The notes beneath the pieces are model-generated. The model was given only the letters and a program-made list of their open reading frames with translations. It had not been told where the DNA came from and made no database searches. 6,845 bases of DNA from Burkholderiales bacterium. GTDB taxonomy: Bacteria; Pseudomonadota; Gammaproteobacteria; Burkholderiales; Thiobacillaceae. The DNA is taken from assembly GCA_005793645.1 (NCBI GenBank), contig SXRG01000114.1:1-6845 (forward strand), written 5' to 3'. The position numbers were made by a program, and so were the translations under genes. This document shows positions 1 to 6,358 of the stretch, in pieces. Each line of letters starts with the position of its first letter. Within the stretch, counting starts at the first letter, position 1.

Positions 1-954
1 GTTGAACACATCTTCGACTGATAGGGCTTCAACATTCAGGCTGGAATGTTGAAGTGCAATATGGGGTACACCCCATGGACGCCATCGCCCGATATCAGAT
101 TTCCCAAACAAAGCAACGATGGGTTTTCCAAGGCCGGCGGCCAGATGCATGGCACCGCCGTCGCAGCAGATCATGGCGTCGCATAACGATAGGGTAGCAA
201 TCAATTCATCCAGTCGTCGAGTGGGTATGGGTAGAATAGGCACACCATCGGCTAAGGCCATTACCTGCGCTGCTTTTTCGTCGTCACCTGGATGTTCTGG
301 GTTGTCGCTACTTCCAGGTGCCCAAAGTAGTAAGCAGGCACATCCATCATTGGTAAGTTTATGGACCAGACTAGCGAAAGCTGCAGCCGACCAGCGCTGC
401 GAGGGTTTGCGTGCACTGATGTGGAGGGCGACGAGCCGACGCGGTGGGGTCTGGAAGGCGGCGGCCAAGCGTGATCGGAGTGCTGCCGTTTCCGTCGGAT
501 TTGGTTTGATCAGGCAAGGGGGAGTCGCATAGTCGAGGCCTAGGCGCGTCAATAAGTGGCAACATTGTTCGACCTCATGCGGACAGGTCGCTGTATCCTG
601 CTCGTTGCGAGCTAATACTTGCTTCCCCTTTATCCATCCAGCAAAACGCAGGGCGCTGGCATTGGCACCGCCAGGTAGGATTACCCAATCGAAATGCTGG
701 TTGCGTAAGGCCAGCACCGTGCGTAGGCGTCGCCAGTAGATACCGATGATCGATTCATCCGCAGAACGGTGCTTGGCCTTTGTGTAGGCATGCAGCGCAT
801 CGATGTCTGGGTGGTTCTGCAACACGGCCTGGTTATAGTGGGTGACTAGGCATTCAATACGCGCCTGCGGCAATTGTTGGCGCAGTGCGTGCAGCAGGGG
901 TGTGGTGCAGACCAAGTCGCCGATGTTGTCGCGGCGGATAACGAGTATTTTCAT
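1..954 (-). CDS. Glycosyltransferase family 9 (heptosyltransferase-like), 3' end cut off by window
   Basis: A continuous frame of 318 codons runs from ATG at 954 to the window edge with no stop. The usual family length is about 340-350 residues, so perhaps 20-30 C-terminal residues are missing. GT9 enzymes transfer heptose (or another sugar) from a nucleotide-activated donor onto LPS core on the cytoplasmic side of the inner membrane. The N-terminus MKILVIRRDNIGDLV has the family's beta-strand followed by the R-x-D-x-I-G-D loop (residues 7-13). A basic loop ISARKPSQRW lies at about 179-188, and the donor-site motif CDGGAMHLAAGLGKP at about 264-278 carries the D-x-G-x-x-H pattern. The gene starts 29 nt after the ligase-family gene's stop, and I see no clear Shine-Dalgarno. 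No in-frame start lies upstream. The last visible residues (ALSVEDVFN) resemble the C-terminus of the GT9 gene at 4395-5423. The family call is firm. The sugar is unknown. Confidence 0.93.
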   Translation of the reverse strand, partial: MKILVIRRDNIGDLVCTTPLLHALRQQLPQARIECLVTHYNQAVLQNHPDIDALHAYTKAKHRSADESIIGIYWRRLRTVLALRNQHFDWVILPGGANASALRFAGWIKGKQVLARNEQDTATCPHEVEQCCHLLTRLGLDYATPPCLIKPNPTETAALRSRLAAAFQTPPRRLVALHISARKPSQRWSAAAFASLVHKLTNDGCACLLLWAPGSSDNPEHPGDDEKAAQVMALADGVPILPIPTRRLDELIATLSLCDAMICCDGGAMHLAAGLGKPIVALFGKSDIGRWRPWGVPHIALQHSSLNVEALSVEDVFN

Positions 955-983
955 GTGATTATGAGGCCATGAAGGGTTTGTTT

Positions 984-2354
984 TTACGAGGTGTTCTTGT
1001 GGCCTAGGGGTAATTCACTGGTTGTAGTTGTCTGCTGTGGCCAGATGGCCAGCCCGTAGAGGATTCCAAGCAGGAGTGCAACCATTTTTAGGCGATAACT
1101 GCCGAAATGACCGTCCAGAAGGATGCGGACGAAATAATTTGTCAGTATCAGCATAAGGGCCAGACCCCAAGGGTTTCCTGCCGTCCAGGCTAGCCATCCT
1201 TGACGGAATAATAGGGCGCAGAAAATGAGCAATAACAATAGACCTAGTAGTCCGTTGGCGAGCGTAAAGTCAAGGATGCCGCTGTGGCTGCTGACGAAAC
1301 CCGTGACTCCGTACCTTTCTTCAATATAACGCCCAAAACCGCCGAGTCCGTATCCATACCCTTGTGGTTGGCTGGCAATGCCCTCTAACGCTATCTTGCC
1401 CCAGGCGAGCCGATCATACGCAGACGAGTCGGCTTGTTCGCCAGAGGGCAATGTTGACAATGGGTACTGTTGCTTGTCCAACCATGCTTTATGCGATTGT
1501 GTATCCAAGGCAATGGGAATGGTTTCAACAAAGGTTGCCCAGCGAGGGTCCGTTTTAAAATTAATGACGAAGATGCTGGCCGCCAGCATGAGTGCTACTA
1601 GGCCCACGAGCATTCCTCGATTTGATTGCCAGCGTGTATGTTCTCGCCAAGCCAGCAGAGCGGTCAGTAATGTCAGCACAACCGCCACCGTGATGACCCC
1701 GTTGCGCGCCTTGACCGCGACGACTGCGATGGCGGTCACCAGAAACAGAGCGCGTGTCACCCATATGGACCAGGGAAAGAGTTTGCTACTGCTTTTCCAG
1801 CGCACAGTAAGGTCAGCAATCAGCAGTGCAAAGGCCATATTTATGGACGTGGACAATACTGAATAGTCGCCATAAGGCGTGCTGCCCAGTGCGTAATGAC
1901 CGGTCTGCGCCCAGTGTGTTGCCTGAAAAACAAGCAACCATCCAGCATGCGCGAAAAGCGCAATGGCGATCCACGCAGGCAGCCCACCCACGTATACCGG
2001 CGCATTCGTCGACATGCGCCTTGTGGTCGCATACCCCAGCCATGCCACGAACAGCGTCCCCACCCATTCCCTTGTGAATTCCTCGAAGGAAAATGCCTTG
2101 TCGACCGCCCACAGCGAAGTCTGCACAAACATCCAGAGGGTAAGGATACCGAGCATTCGTATTTCCACATTGTGGAGCGGAGCAACGGAGCCCTTGGCGA
2201 CCGGTCCTTCTTCCCTCCGCAGATAGACCAGCATGCCGATCAGCATCAGCAGGAACAAATTGCGCAGCGCCACGGTATGCGGGATGGGGAAGATGAAGAA
2301 AGTCGCCGCGAGAAGTGTCGCAACCGCTAGGTAGCGCGTGTGTGCAATGTTCAT
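984..2354 (-). CDS. O-antigen ligase/polymerase-family polytopic membrane protein (WaaL/Wzy-like)
   Basis: 456 residues from ATG at 2354. The frame stays open for 66 more codons upstream, but those lie inside the preceding gene. The chosen start has an ATGA overlap with that gene's stop, a good Shine-Dalgarno (AGAAGGA, 9 nt spacer) and leads straight into a hydrophobic helix. About ten to twelve membrane segments are visible, for example near residues 8-25, 29-46, 126-145, 165-183, 197-213, 216-236, 248-265, 362-382 and 422-440. A long hydrophilic loop at about 266-360, probably periplasmic, contains YDR (R315), a Gly-rich GYGYGLGGFGRY stretch and SSHSG (H357), followed by LANGLLG. Another Arg (R217, in KARNG) opens a helix. 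An Arg plus a His in the large periplasmic loop is the pattern of WaaL ligases and related Wzy polymerases. These act on undecaprenyl-linked glycans in the periplasm. Ligase and polymerase cannot be told apart from sequence. Its position among core-type GT9 genes slightly favours ligase. Confidence 0.85.
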   Translation of the reverse strand: MNIAHTRYLAVATLLAATFFIFPIPHTVALRNLFLLMLIGMLVYLRREEGPVAKGSVAPLHNVEIRMLGILTLWMFVQTSLWAVDKAFSFEEFTREWVGTLFVAWLGYATTRRMSTNAPVYVGGLPAWIAIALFAHAGWLLVFQATHWAQTGHYALGSTPYGDYSVLSTSINMAFALLIADLTVRWKSSSKLFPWSIWVTRALFLVTAIAVVAVKARNGVITVAVVLTLLTALLAWREHTRWQSNRGMLVGLVALMLAASIFVINFKTDPRWATFVETIPIALDTQSHKAWLDKQQYPLSTLPSGEQADSSAYDRLAWGKIALEGIASQPQGYGYGLGGFGRYIEERYGVTGFVSSHSGILDFTLANGLLGLLLLLIFCALLFRQGWLAWTAGNPWGLALMLILTNYFVRILLDGHFGSYRLKMVALLLGILYGLAIWPQQTTTTSELPLGHKNTS

Positions 2355-3373
2355 GTTGCCGCGTCCTTCTGTGGTTTGAACGAATCGGGAATCAGCCCCC
2401 GCCGACCGGCATGCCAGTCCAGCAAGGCGTGGTGCAGGGTTTCTGCCCGGTTGGCGTAAGTATGGTGGCGCATCACATGCCGCCAGCCCGCTTCCGCGAT
2501 GTCGCGGCAGCGAGTGAAGTCGTCCATGTAGTCCCTGATCTTCGCCACGCATTCATCGAGATCGGCGAATTCATCCAGGTGCCGACCGATCTCGAAGCTG
2601 TCCGCCGTATGGACGCGTCGGTCGGTGAGCAGGAAGCCGCCGCAAGCCGGAATGCCGAAGCAGCGTTCCGGTAGTCCCGAAGCAGGGAAGTCGCCATAGT
2701 CGCAGCGCGCGCCGAAGTTGAGGTTGATGCGCGATGTTTGGATCAGTTTGACTTGCTCTTCCAGTGAGAGCGGGGTACATATGGTATCGACGAAGCGGTG
2801 GCGTATCCCTAAGGCATCAAGCCGGGTCGCCAGCGTGCCAAAGAATGCTTGCCGGGATGCTGCCTCCTTATAGCGGATACCGTCCAATGCACCGAAAAAA
2901 GAGACATCCCATCTGTACTGTGCGGGATCACGCAACCTTTTGAGCACGGCATCCGGTTCGCCGCGTAGATTATATTGGGATGTATCGGCGGCATTGGGTA
3001 GATAGAGTACCGTGTCGGCGAGGCGCCACCGATCATCGATAAGGCTGTGTGTTGCGTATATATCGAGTGGTTGCAAATGCTTAAATAGGGCAAGCATCCA
3101 TGTACGGAGGTTATTATTGTGCGGTGCATCGCGGTTCCAAGAAAATATTGGCACTCCATAGCGAGAGAGGCGATGTTTCCATATTAAGGACTGGAAGGGT
3201 TTCTTGACGCTACCGCCGAAATCAACGATGCATGCTAGTGTTTGCGGAAGCAGTCCGGGGTCTGGTTGCCAGTTGTCCTCAACCAAGGTAATACCGCGTT
3301 TGGCCAAACTGTGTTTCAGCGGGGCTGGGAACTTTGGGTAGTTGATGAGCAGGTGAGTGCGCGACACGGTCAT
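2351..3373 (-). CDS. CgeB-like glycosyltransferase (GT-B fold, glycosyl transferases group 1-like C-terminus)
   Basis: 340 residues. The C-terminal third matches the CgeB/YkvP-type glycosyltransferase pattern. PERCFGIPACGGFLLTDR (about 235-252) is the donor-site segment with the Glu and the 'fe-pACG-flltd' turn. It is followed by FEIGRHLDEFADLDECVAKI (about 260-279) and AEAGWRHVMRHHTYANRAET (about 293-312), the classic 'aG...v...HTy..R' ending. The N-terminal half is divergent, as is normal for acceptor domains, and includes DVSFFGALDG (about 156-165), where the second Rossmann domain begins. No signal peptide or membrane segment is seen, so the enzyme is probably cytosolic. The start at 3373 forms an ATGA overlap with the stop of the upstream GT9 gene, and its stop overlaps the ligase-family start in the same way. 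Any Shine-Dalgarno is weak, so translation is probably coupled. GC rises sharply from about 40-47% in the 5' part to about 65% in the 3' part. The substrate is unknown. Confidence 0.82.
   Translation of the reverse strand: MTVSRTHLLINYPKFPAPLKHSLAKRGITLVEDNWQPDPGLLPQTLACIVDFGGSVKKPFQSLIWKHRLSRYGVPIFSWNRDAPHNNNLRTWMLALFKHLQPLDIYATHSLIDDRWRLADTVLYLPNAADTSQYNLRGEPDAVLKRLRDPAQYRWDVSFFGALDGIRYKEAASRQAFFGTLATRLDALGIRHRFVDTICTPLSLEEQVKLIQTSRINLNFGARCDYGDFPASGLPERCFGIPACGGFLLTDRRVHTADSFEIGRHLDEFADLDECVAKIRDYMDDFTRCRDIAEAGWRHVMRHHTYANRAETLHHALLDWHAGRRGLIPDSFKPQKDAAT
2364..2370 (-). promoter_or_regulatory. Ribosome binding site of the ligase-family gene
   Basis: On the minus strand this reads AGAAGGA, 9 nt before the ATG at 2354. 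It lies inside the 3' end of the CgeB-like gene. It decides the start of the ligase-family gene against a longer upstream extension in the same frame. Confidence 0.6.
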
Positions 3374-4398
3374 GGCAAATTCAAGATTTCCGTAAGCGCA
3401 GACAGGATGGTCTTGTCTGGAACATCAGCAATGTGCTGCGGTGCAACTACGATCCGCACATGTGCGCCCTTGGGACCCCAAACATCGGGTGATGATGAGT
3501 TTTCGGGATCGGCGAATAGTCCTACCACTCCCCCGGGACTAGCGGCAGCAACATGCATTAACCCGCTATCCGGATAAATAGAAGCTTTTGCTAACCAAGT
3601 TAATCCGACCACTATATTTAATTTACCCTGGTAGGGATGGATCCAATTTGGACAATCGGTCAGTACTGCCTCGGCGATGTCATCGTCACCAGGATAAAGG
3701 TTTGCGTCTCGTTTGCCGGGCGACCATGTAAATACTGTATGCAGGCCAAACCGTACATACAGATCTTCTGCCCAGCGTAACAACTGAGCTGGTTCCGGCT
3801 GGCGAGTTCGGCGACGTGTGCCCACACCGAGCATGATGTAGCTACCGGGAGTGAGGTTGTGTTCAGTGAGGAAATTCTTTGCTGAATCTAGCCAAGTGGG
3901 GGGCGGCCGAAAAAAAGGGTATGGAATTCTGTCTGGAGTGATATTCAGGCCCAAAGGGGTTAATAGCGTAACGATGCGTTCTGTTTCGTGACCATGGGTA
4001 GGGGGTGGCAGAGCGTATTTGATGCCTTGTTGTTGGTTAGGTTCGCAGTAGGCGATAACTTGCGTTTTGGAGGTTGCTATTTGCTGGGCGCGTTTATTGG
4101 CTCGCCACGATATGCTACCGTTTGCAACAATGATAAAGTCGTAGTGCTGGCGGCGAAGCTGCAGTATTTGCCATAGTTGTTTTAGTGGTGCAGTCGGGTG
4201 AATATGGGTTCCATCGCGTGTGCGCGGAGGCAACCACAACCGGTCAATGTGCGGATTTTCTTTTGCTACCCAGCCATTATAGGTATTGGCCAGTAGATGT
4301 AGTTCAGCCGATGGCATGTGCGACTTGATTAGTGCGAGTAGTGGTGTGGTTAGAATCAGGTCACCAATCTTGTCGCGCTTGATAATTAGAATTCTCAT
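3370..4398 (-). CDS. Glycosyltransferase family 9 protein, divergent
   Basis: 342 residues, a normal GT9 length. The N-terminus MRILIIKRDKIGDLILTTPL has the family strand and the R-D-x-I-G-D loop (residues 8-13). The donor-site motif is YPDSGLMHVAAA (about 275-286) with D277 and H282. It departs from its two GT9 neighbours in two places. Where they have a basic loop ending in a Trp (QRW, RDWP), this protein has GVGTRRRTRQPEPAQ (about 191-205) with no Trp at that point. After the His motif it reads SPGGVVGLF rather than the common 'x-x-P-x-v-x-L-F'. This suggests a different donor or acceptor from the neighbours. Both ends are ATGA overlaps: the start at 4398 with the upstream GT9 stop, and the stop at 3370 with the CgeB-like start. 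No clear Shine-Dalgarno precedes the ATG, so translational coupling is likely. It is expected to act on the cytoplasmic side in LPS core or O-chain assembly. The sugar is not assignable. Confidence 0.9.
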   Translation of the reverse strand: MRILIIKRDKIGDLILTTPLLALIKSHMPSAELHLLANTYNGWVAKENPHIDRLWLPPRTRDGTHIHPTAPLKQLWQILQLRRQHYDFIIVANGSISWRANKRAQQIATSKTQVIAYCEPNQQQGIKYALPPPTHGHETERIVTLLTPLGLNITPDRIPYPFFRPPPTWLDSAKNFLTEHNLTPGSYIMLGVGTRRRTRQPEPAQLLRWAEDLYVRFGLHTVFTWSPGKRDANLYPGDDDIAEAVLTDCPNWIHPYQGKLNIVVGLTWLAKASIYPDSGLMHVAAASPGGVVGLFADPENSSSPDVWGPKGAHVRIVVAPQHIADVPDKTILSALTEILNLP

Positions 4399-5423
4399 GC
4401 TTGAATTTTATTGGCTATATTCAGTGTGTTCTGTACTGCACAAAAAACATCTTCTACTGATATCGCGGACATGGATGTTTCATTGGTGCAATTTCCTCGT
4501 ATGAGTTCTGGATGGTCGATCATGATGCAATGTGGATGATTGAGCGGAGATCCGATGTGACTTGAATTCAAGCAATGGTACAATAAGACCATGGGAATAT
4601 CGAAGCTGCTCATGATATGAGTAGGACCGGTATCTATCCCGATGTAAAGATCAATCAATGACATTAGAGCGCCGGTTTCGCGCAGACTGAGGTGTCCGGC
4701 AAAGACCACAGCGTGGTTTCCAAGTTGCTCCTTGAGCCATGCAGTGCGCTGTTTTTCTTCGGAACCTCCGAAGATCAGGAAATGGGCTGTTGGCCATTGG
4801 ACCAAGATGCGCTCACATAATTCTGCAAAATAGGTGATAGGCCAATCTCGGTACGCCTTTGTTTGAAAGCTCGCAACTTGGAGCCCGATGAGTGGGCTGG
4901 CAGTAGCAATATTGGCATCTTTCAATCGGCGATTTGCTGCAGCGATTTCAGCGGGGGTGACCTGAAAACCGATACGTAAGCTGGTGTGAGAGACTCCTAT
5001 GGCCTCAGGAAGCCTTAGAAATTTCTTAACTTCATGTTCGCCATGAAGGGCGGGGTGTACAGAAGCAAAGAGTTTTTTGTTGATGGATTTGTTCCGTTGC
5101 TGAAAGGCAACTACTCGTTTTGCGACACGCAGAGCGTATGAAATTAAGTTTTCATCTGAGCCATAGACGAAGGCTAGGTCGAATTTCTTTGTTGTTAGCC
5201 ATCCGAGACAGATTGCACGGTTCTTGGTAATGCTACCAATATCATGAATGAACGATAGATTCTCTAATACGGTTACCCGTTTTGGATGGCCCAATACCGT
5301 GACTTTTGCTAGCGGCCAAGCAGCCGCAACGGCGCGAATGGCGGGTGTGGCGAATAATGTATCACCAATGCGCGTAACATTAATGAAGAGAATGGAGGCC
5401 GGAGTTTCTGGGAATGTTGTCAT
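4395..5423 (-). CDS. Glycosyltransferase family 9 (heptosyltransferase-like)
   Basis: 342 residues. ILFINVTRIGDTLFATPAIR (11-30) is the family N-terminal strand and R-I-G-D loop, preceded by about ten extra residues. ASFQTKAYRDWP (184-195) is the usual basic loop ending in W-P. IGIDTGPTHIMSSFDIPMVL (261-280) is the donor-site motif with D264-x-G-P-x-H269, close to canonical heptosyltransferases. LIRGNCTNETSMSAISVEDV near the C-terminus resembles the family's tail, where a Cys and an acidic helix follow the last strand. The start at 5423 has GGAAG 11 nt upstream and overlaps, as ATGA, the stop of a doubtful short frame. Its own stop overlaps the start of the next GT9 gene (4395-4398). It is AT-richer (about 40-48% GC) than the methyltransferase. 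Family membership is firm. Whether the sugar is heptose is inference from the family. Confidence 0.92.
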   Translation of the reverse strand: MTTFPETPASILFINVTRIGDTLFATPAIRAVAAAWPLAKVTVLGHPKRVTVLENLSFIHDIGSITKNRAICLGWLTTKKFDLAFVYGSDENLISYALRVAKRVVAFQQRNKSINKKLFASVHPALHGEHEVKKFLRLPEAIGVSHTSLRIGFQVTPAEIAAANRRLKDANIATASPLIGLQVASFQTKAYRDWPITYFAELCERILVQWPTAHFLIFGGSEEKQRTAWLKEQLGNHAVVFAGHLSLRETGALMSLIDLYIGIDTGPTHIMSSFDIPMVLLYHCLNSSHIGSPLNHPHCIMIDHPELIRGNCTNETSMSAISVEDVFCAVQNTLNIANKIQA

Positions 5424-5632
5424 GTACCTTTGTTCTTCCGGGGCAAGGGAGCCTCTGCACAGCCCTGTAAATTGGGGCTACGCATGAGAGTTGATAAACA
5501 CGTCAGCTTCAATTCCCTGAAATCGCTCAAGAAGAAGGCAGATTTTTGACCTTTTTCTGCGCCCGCATTTGCCACGTTTTCGATGGCATCATTGGCGGAG
5601 AGGGGTGAGGCTCGTTGGATTGTTTTATTCAC
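5420..5632 (-). CDS. Doubtful 70-codon open frame in the spacer before the GT9 gene
   Basis: A GTG-started frame of 70 codons fills the 201-nt spacer between the methyltransferase stop (5625) and the GT9 start (5423). In its favour, its GTG overlaps the methyltransferase end by 8 nt and its TGA forms an ATGA overlap with the GT9 start, the same junction type used throughout the operon. Against it, there is no good Shine-Dalgarno, the product is hydrophilic with no domain, membrane segment or motif I recognise, and a second minus-strand frame (ending FQGIEADVFINSHA, stop near 5482) looks equally protein-like but has no start. The stretch could instead be a decayed gene or the scar of an inserted element. 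I assign no function. Confidence 0.25.
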   Translation of the reverse strand: MNKTIQRASPLSANDAIENVANAGAEKGQKSAFFLSDFRELKLTCLSTLMRSPNLQGCAEAPLPRKNKGT

Positions 5633-6358
5633 GATCGTTCACTTGTTCAAGATTAAGCGTATCAGGAGTGGATGAACCGGGTTTCCGCGCCGACACCACT
5701 AGACGCCGACCATATCGGGATTGGGTGCTACCTGCTATCTGCCAGAAGACGGCTTCCTCGGTGTCGGTGGCCTTTTTTTCTCGCGCCCGGCAATATAGGC
5801 CCAAGGGCAGGCCTACCAGGCGTTCGAGAAAATGCTTGGGTTTGGGCTCGTTCACATTGTGCAAGCGAATTTCGACAACTCCGGACAAGCGCAGGAAGAG
5901 ATACAACTGAGGCCAAGTCCATGGCTGGATGTGCATGTGGCTGCCGTTCCGAATCTTGCCTACCAAGCAGGGAAAACTGGGGAAGAAGCCGCGCAGCAAG
6001 TAAGCCAGTCGCGCCGCCGGATACCAAGTGTTTGGGGTGGAGACGATGAAGCTTCCGCCCGGCTTGAGGTGAGCAAAGAAATCGTCCAGCAACAGGCCGG
6101 GATTGGCCAGGTGCTCGATCCCCTCGCAGCAGACGCCCAGTTCGTACTCGGGCAGATCGCCGGGCAGGCCGCGATCCAGGTCATGGGCAAGAAAGCGCCG
6201 GTATCCAGCCGTCTGTCCGGCATAGAGGTCGATGCCATCCATCGCCGGGCCATGTTCGAGGGCCGCAGCCAGCCAGCCAGCGCCAACGGTGCGTTAAGAA
6301 TGCTGGCGGGCCGGATCCGCCGAACCAGGACGGCGATGGTGCGGTGATAATCCTTCAT
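5625..6358 (-). pseudogene. Class I SAM-dependent methyltransferase, frameshifted in motif I
   Basis: The gene starts at ATG 6358, which forms an ATGA overlap with the GT4 stop and has AGAGGA 7 nt upstream. The first 24 codons end in RPASILNAP. The rest continues in another frame: GAGWLAAALEHGPAMDGIDL, then HDLDRGLP, CCEGIEHLANP, HLKPGGSFIVSTPN and HMHIQPWTWPQLYLFLRL. These are the class I methyltransferase motifs I, II, post-II and III (Methyltransf_11/23 type). The span is 734 nt, one short of a multiple of three. Adding one base near 6284-6287 would give a 244-residue protein reading NAP-(C or S)-GAGWL, a proper SAM-binding loop. Without it, the N-terminal frame runs out of the family, and the main frame meets a TAA just upstream (about 6294-6296) and has no start until ATG 6242, which yields 205 residues without motif I. 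The enzyme would methylate a glycan or precursor. It is either a recent pseudogene or a sequencing error. Confidence 0.83.
6266..6281. repeat. Tetranucleotide tract (CAGC)4
   Basis: Four perfect head-to-tail CAGC units (GCTG on the coding strand) lie inside the methyltransferase motif I region, a few bases from the apparent frameshift. Slippage by one unit changes the frame. On arithmetic, five copies (or two) would join the N-terminal and C-terminal frames. Four units is short for a contingency locus, so the tract may be chance GC-rich coding sequence for A-G-W-L-A. Confidence 0.55.

Noticed and set aside
119..532. Plus-strand 137-codon frame
   Set aside because: It is antisense to the GT9 gene at 1-954, which has clear family motifs throughout. 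The plus-strand product has no recognisable feature.
371..565. Minus-strand 64-codon frame
   Set aside because: Out-of-frame reading of the GT9 gene at 1-954, whose own frame is continuous across this stretch.
1378..1866. Plus-strand 162-codon frame
   Set aside because: Antisense to the ligase-family membrane protein. Open frames opposite hydrophobic genes are common, and the product has no domain.
2355..2552. 66-codon upstream extension of the ligase-family frame
   Set aside because: It lies wholly inside the CgeB-like gene, encodes a hydrophilic non-family peptide, and the ATG at 2354 has both an ATGA overlap and a good ribosome binding site.
5484..5549. 22-codon plus-strand frame in the spacer
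   Set aside because: Lys-rich and neat-looking, but too short, on the opposite strand to the whole operon and without a ribosome binding site. Kept only as part of the spacer observation.
5538..5560. Possible hairpin GCAGA...TCTGC with T-runs in the spacer
   Set aside because: Only a 5-bp stem with a 13-nt loop, and the T-runs sit inside the loop rather than after the stem, so it is not a convincing terminator.
5832..6347. Plus-strand 171-codon frame opposite the methyltransferase
   Set aside because: Antisense to GC-rich coding sequence with clear methyltransferase motifs. No ribosome binding site or domain seen.
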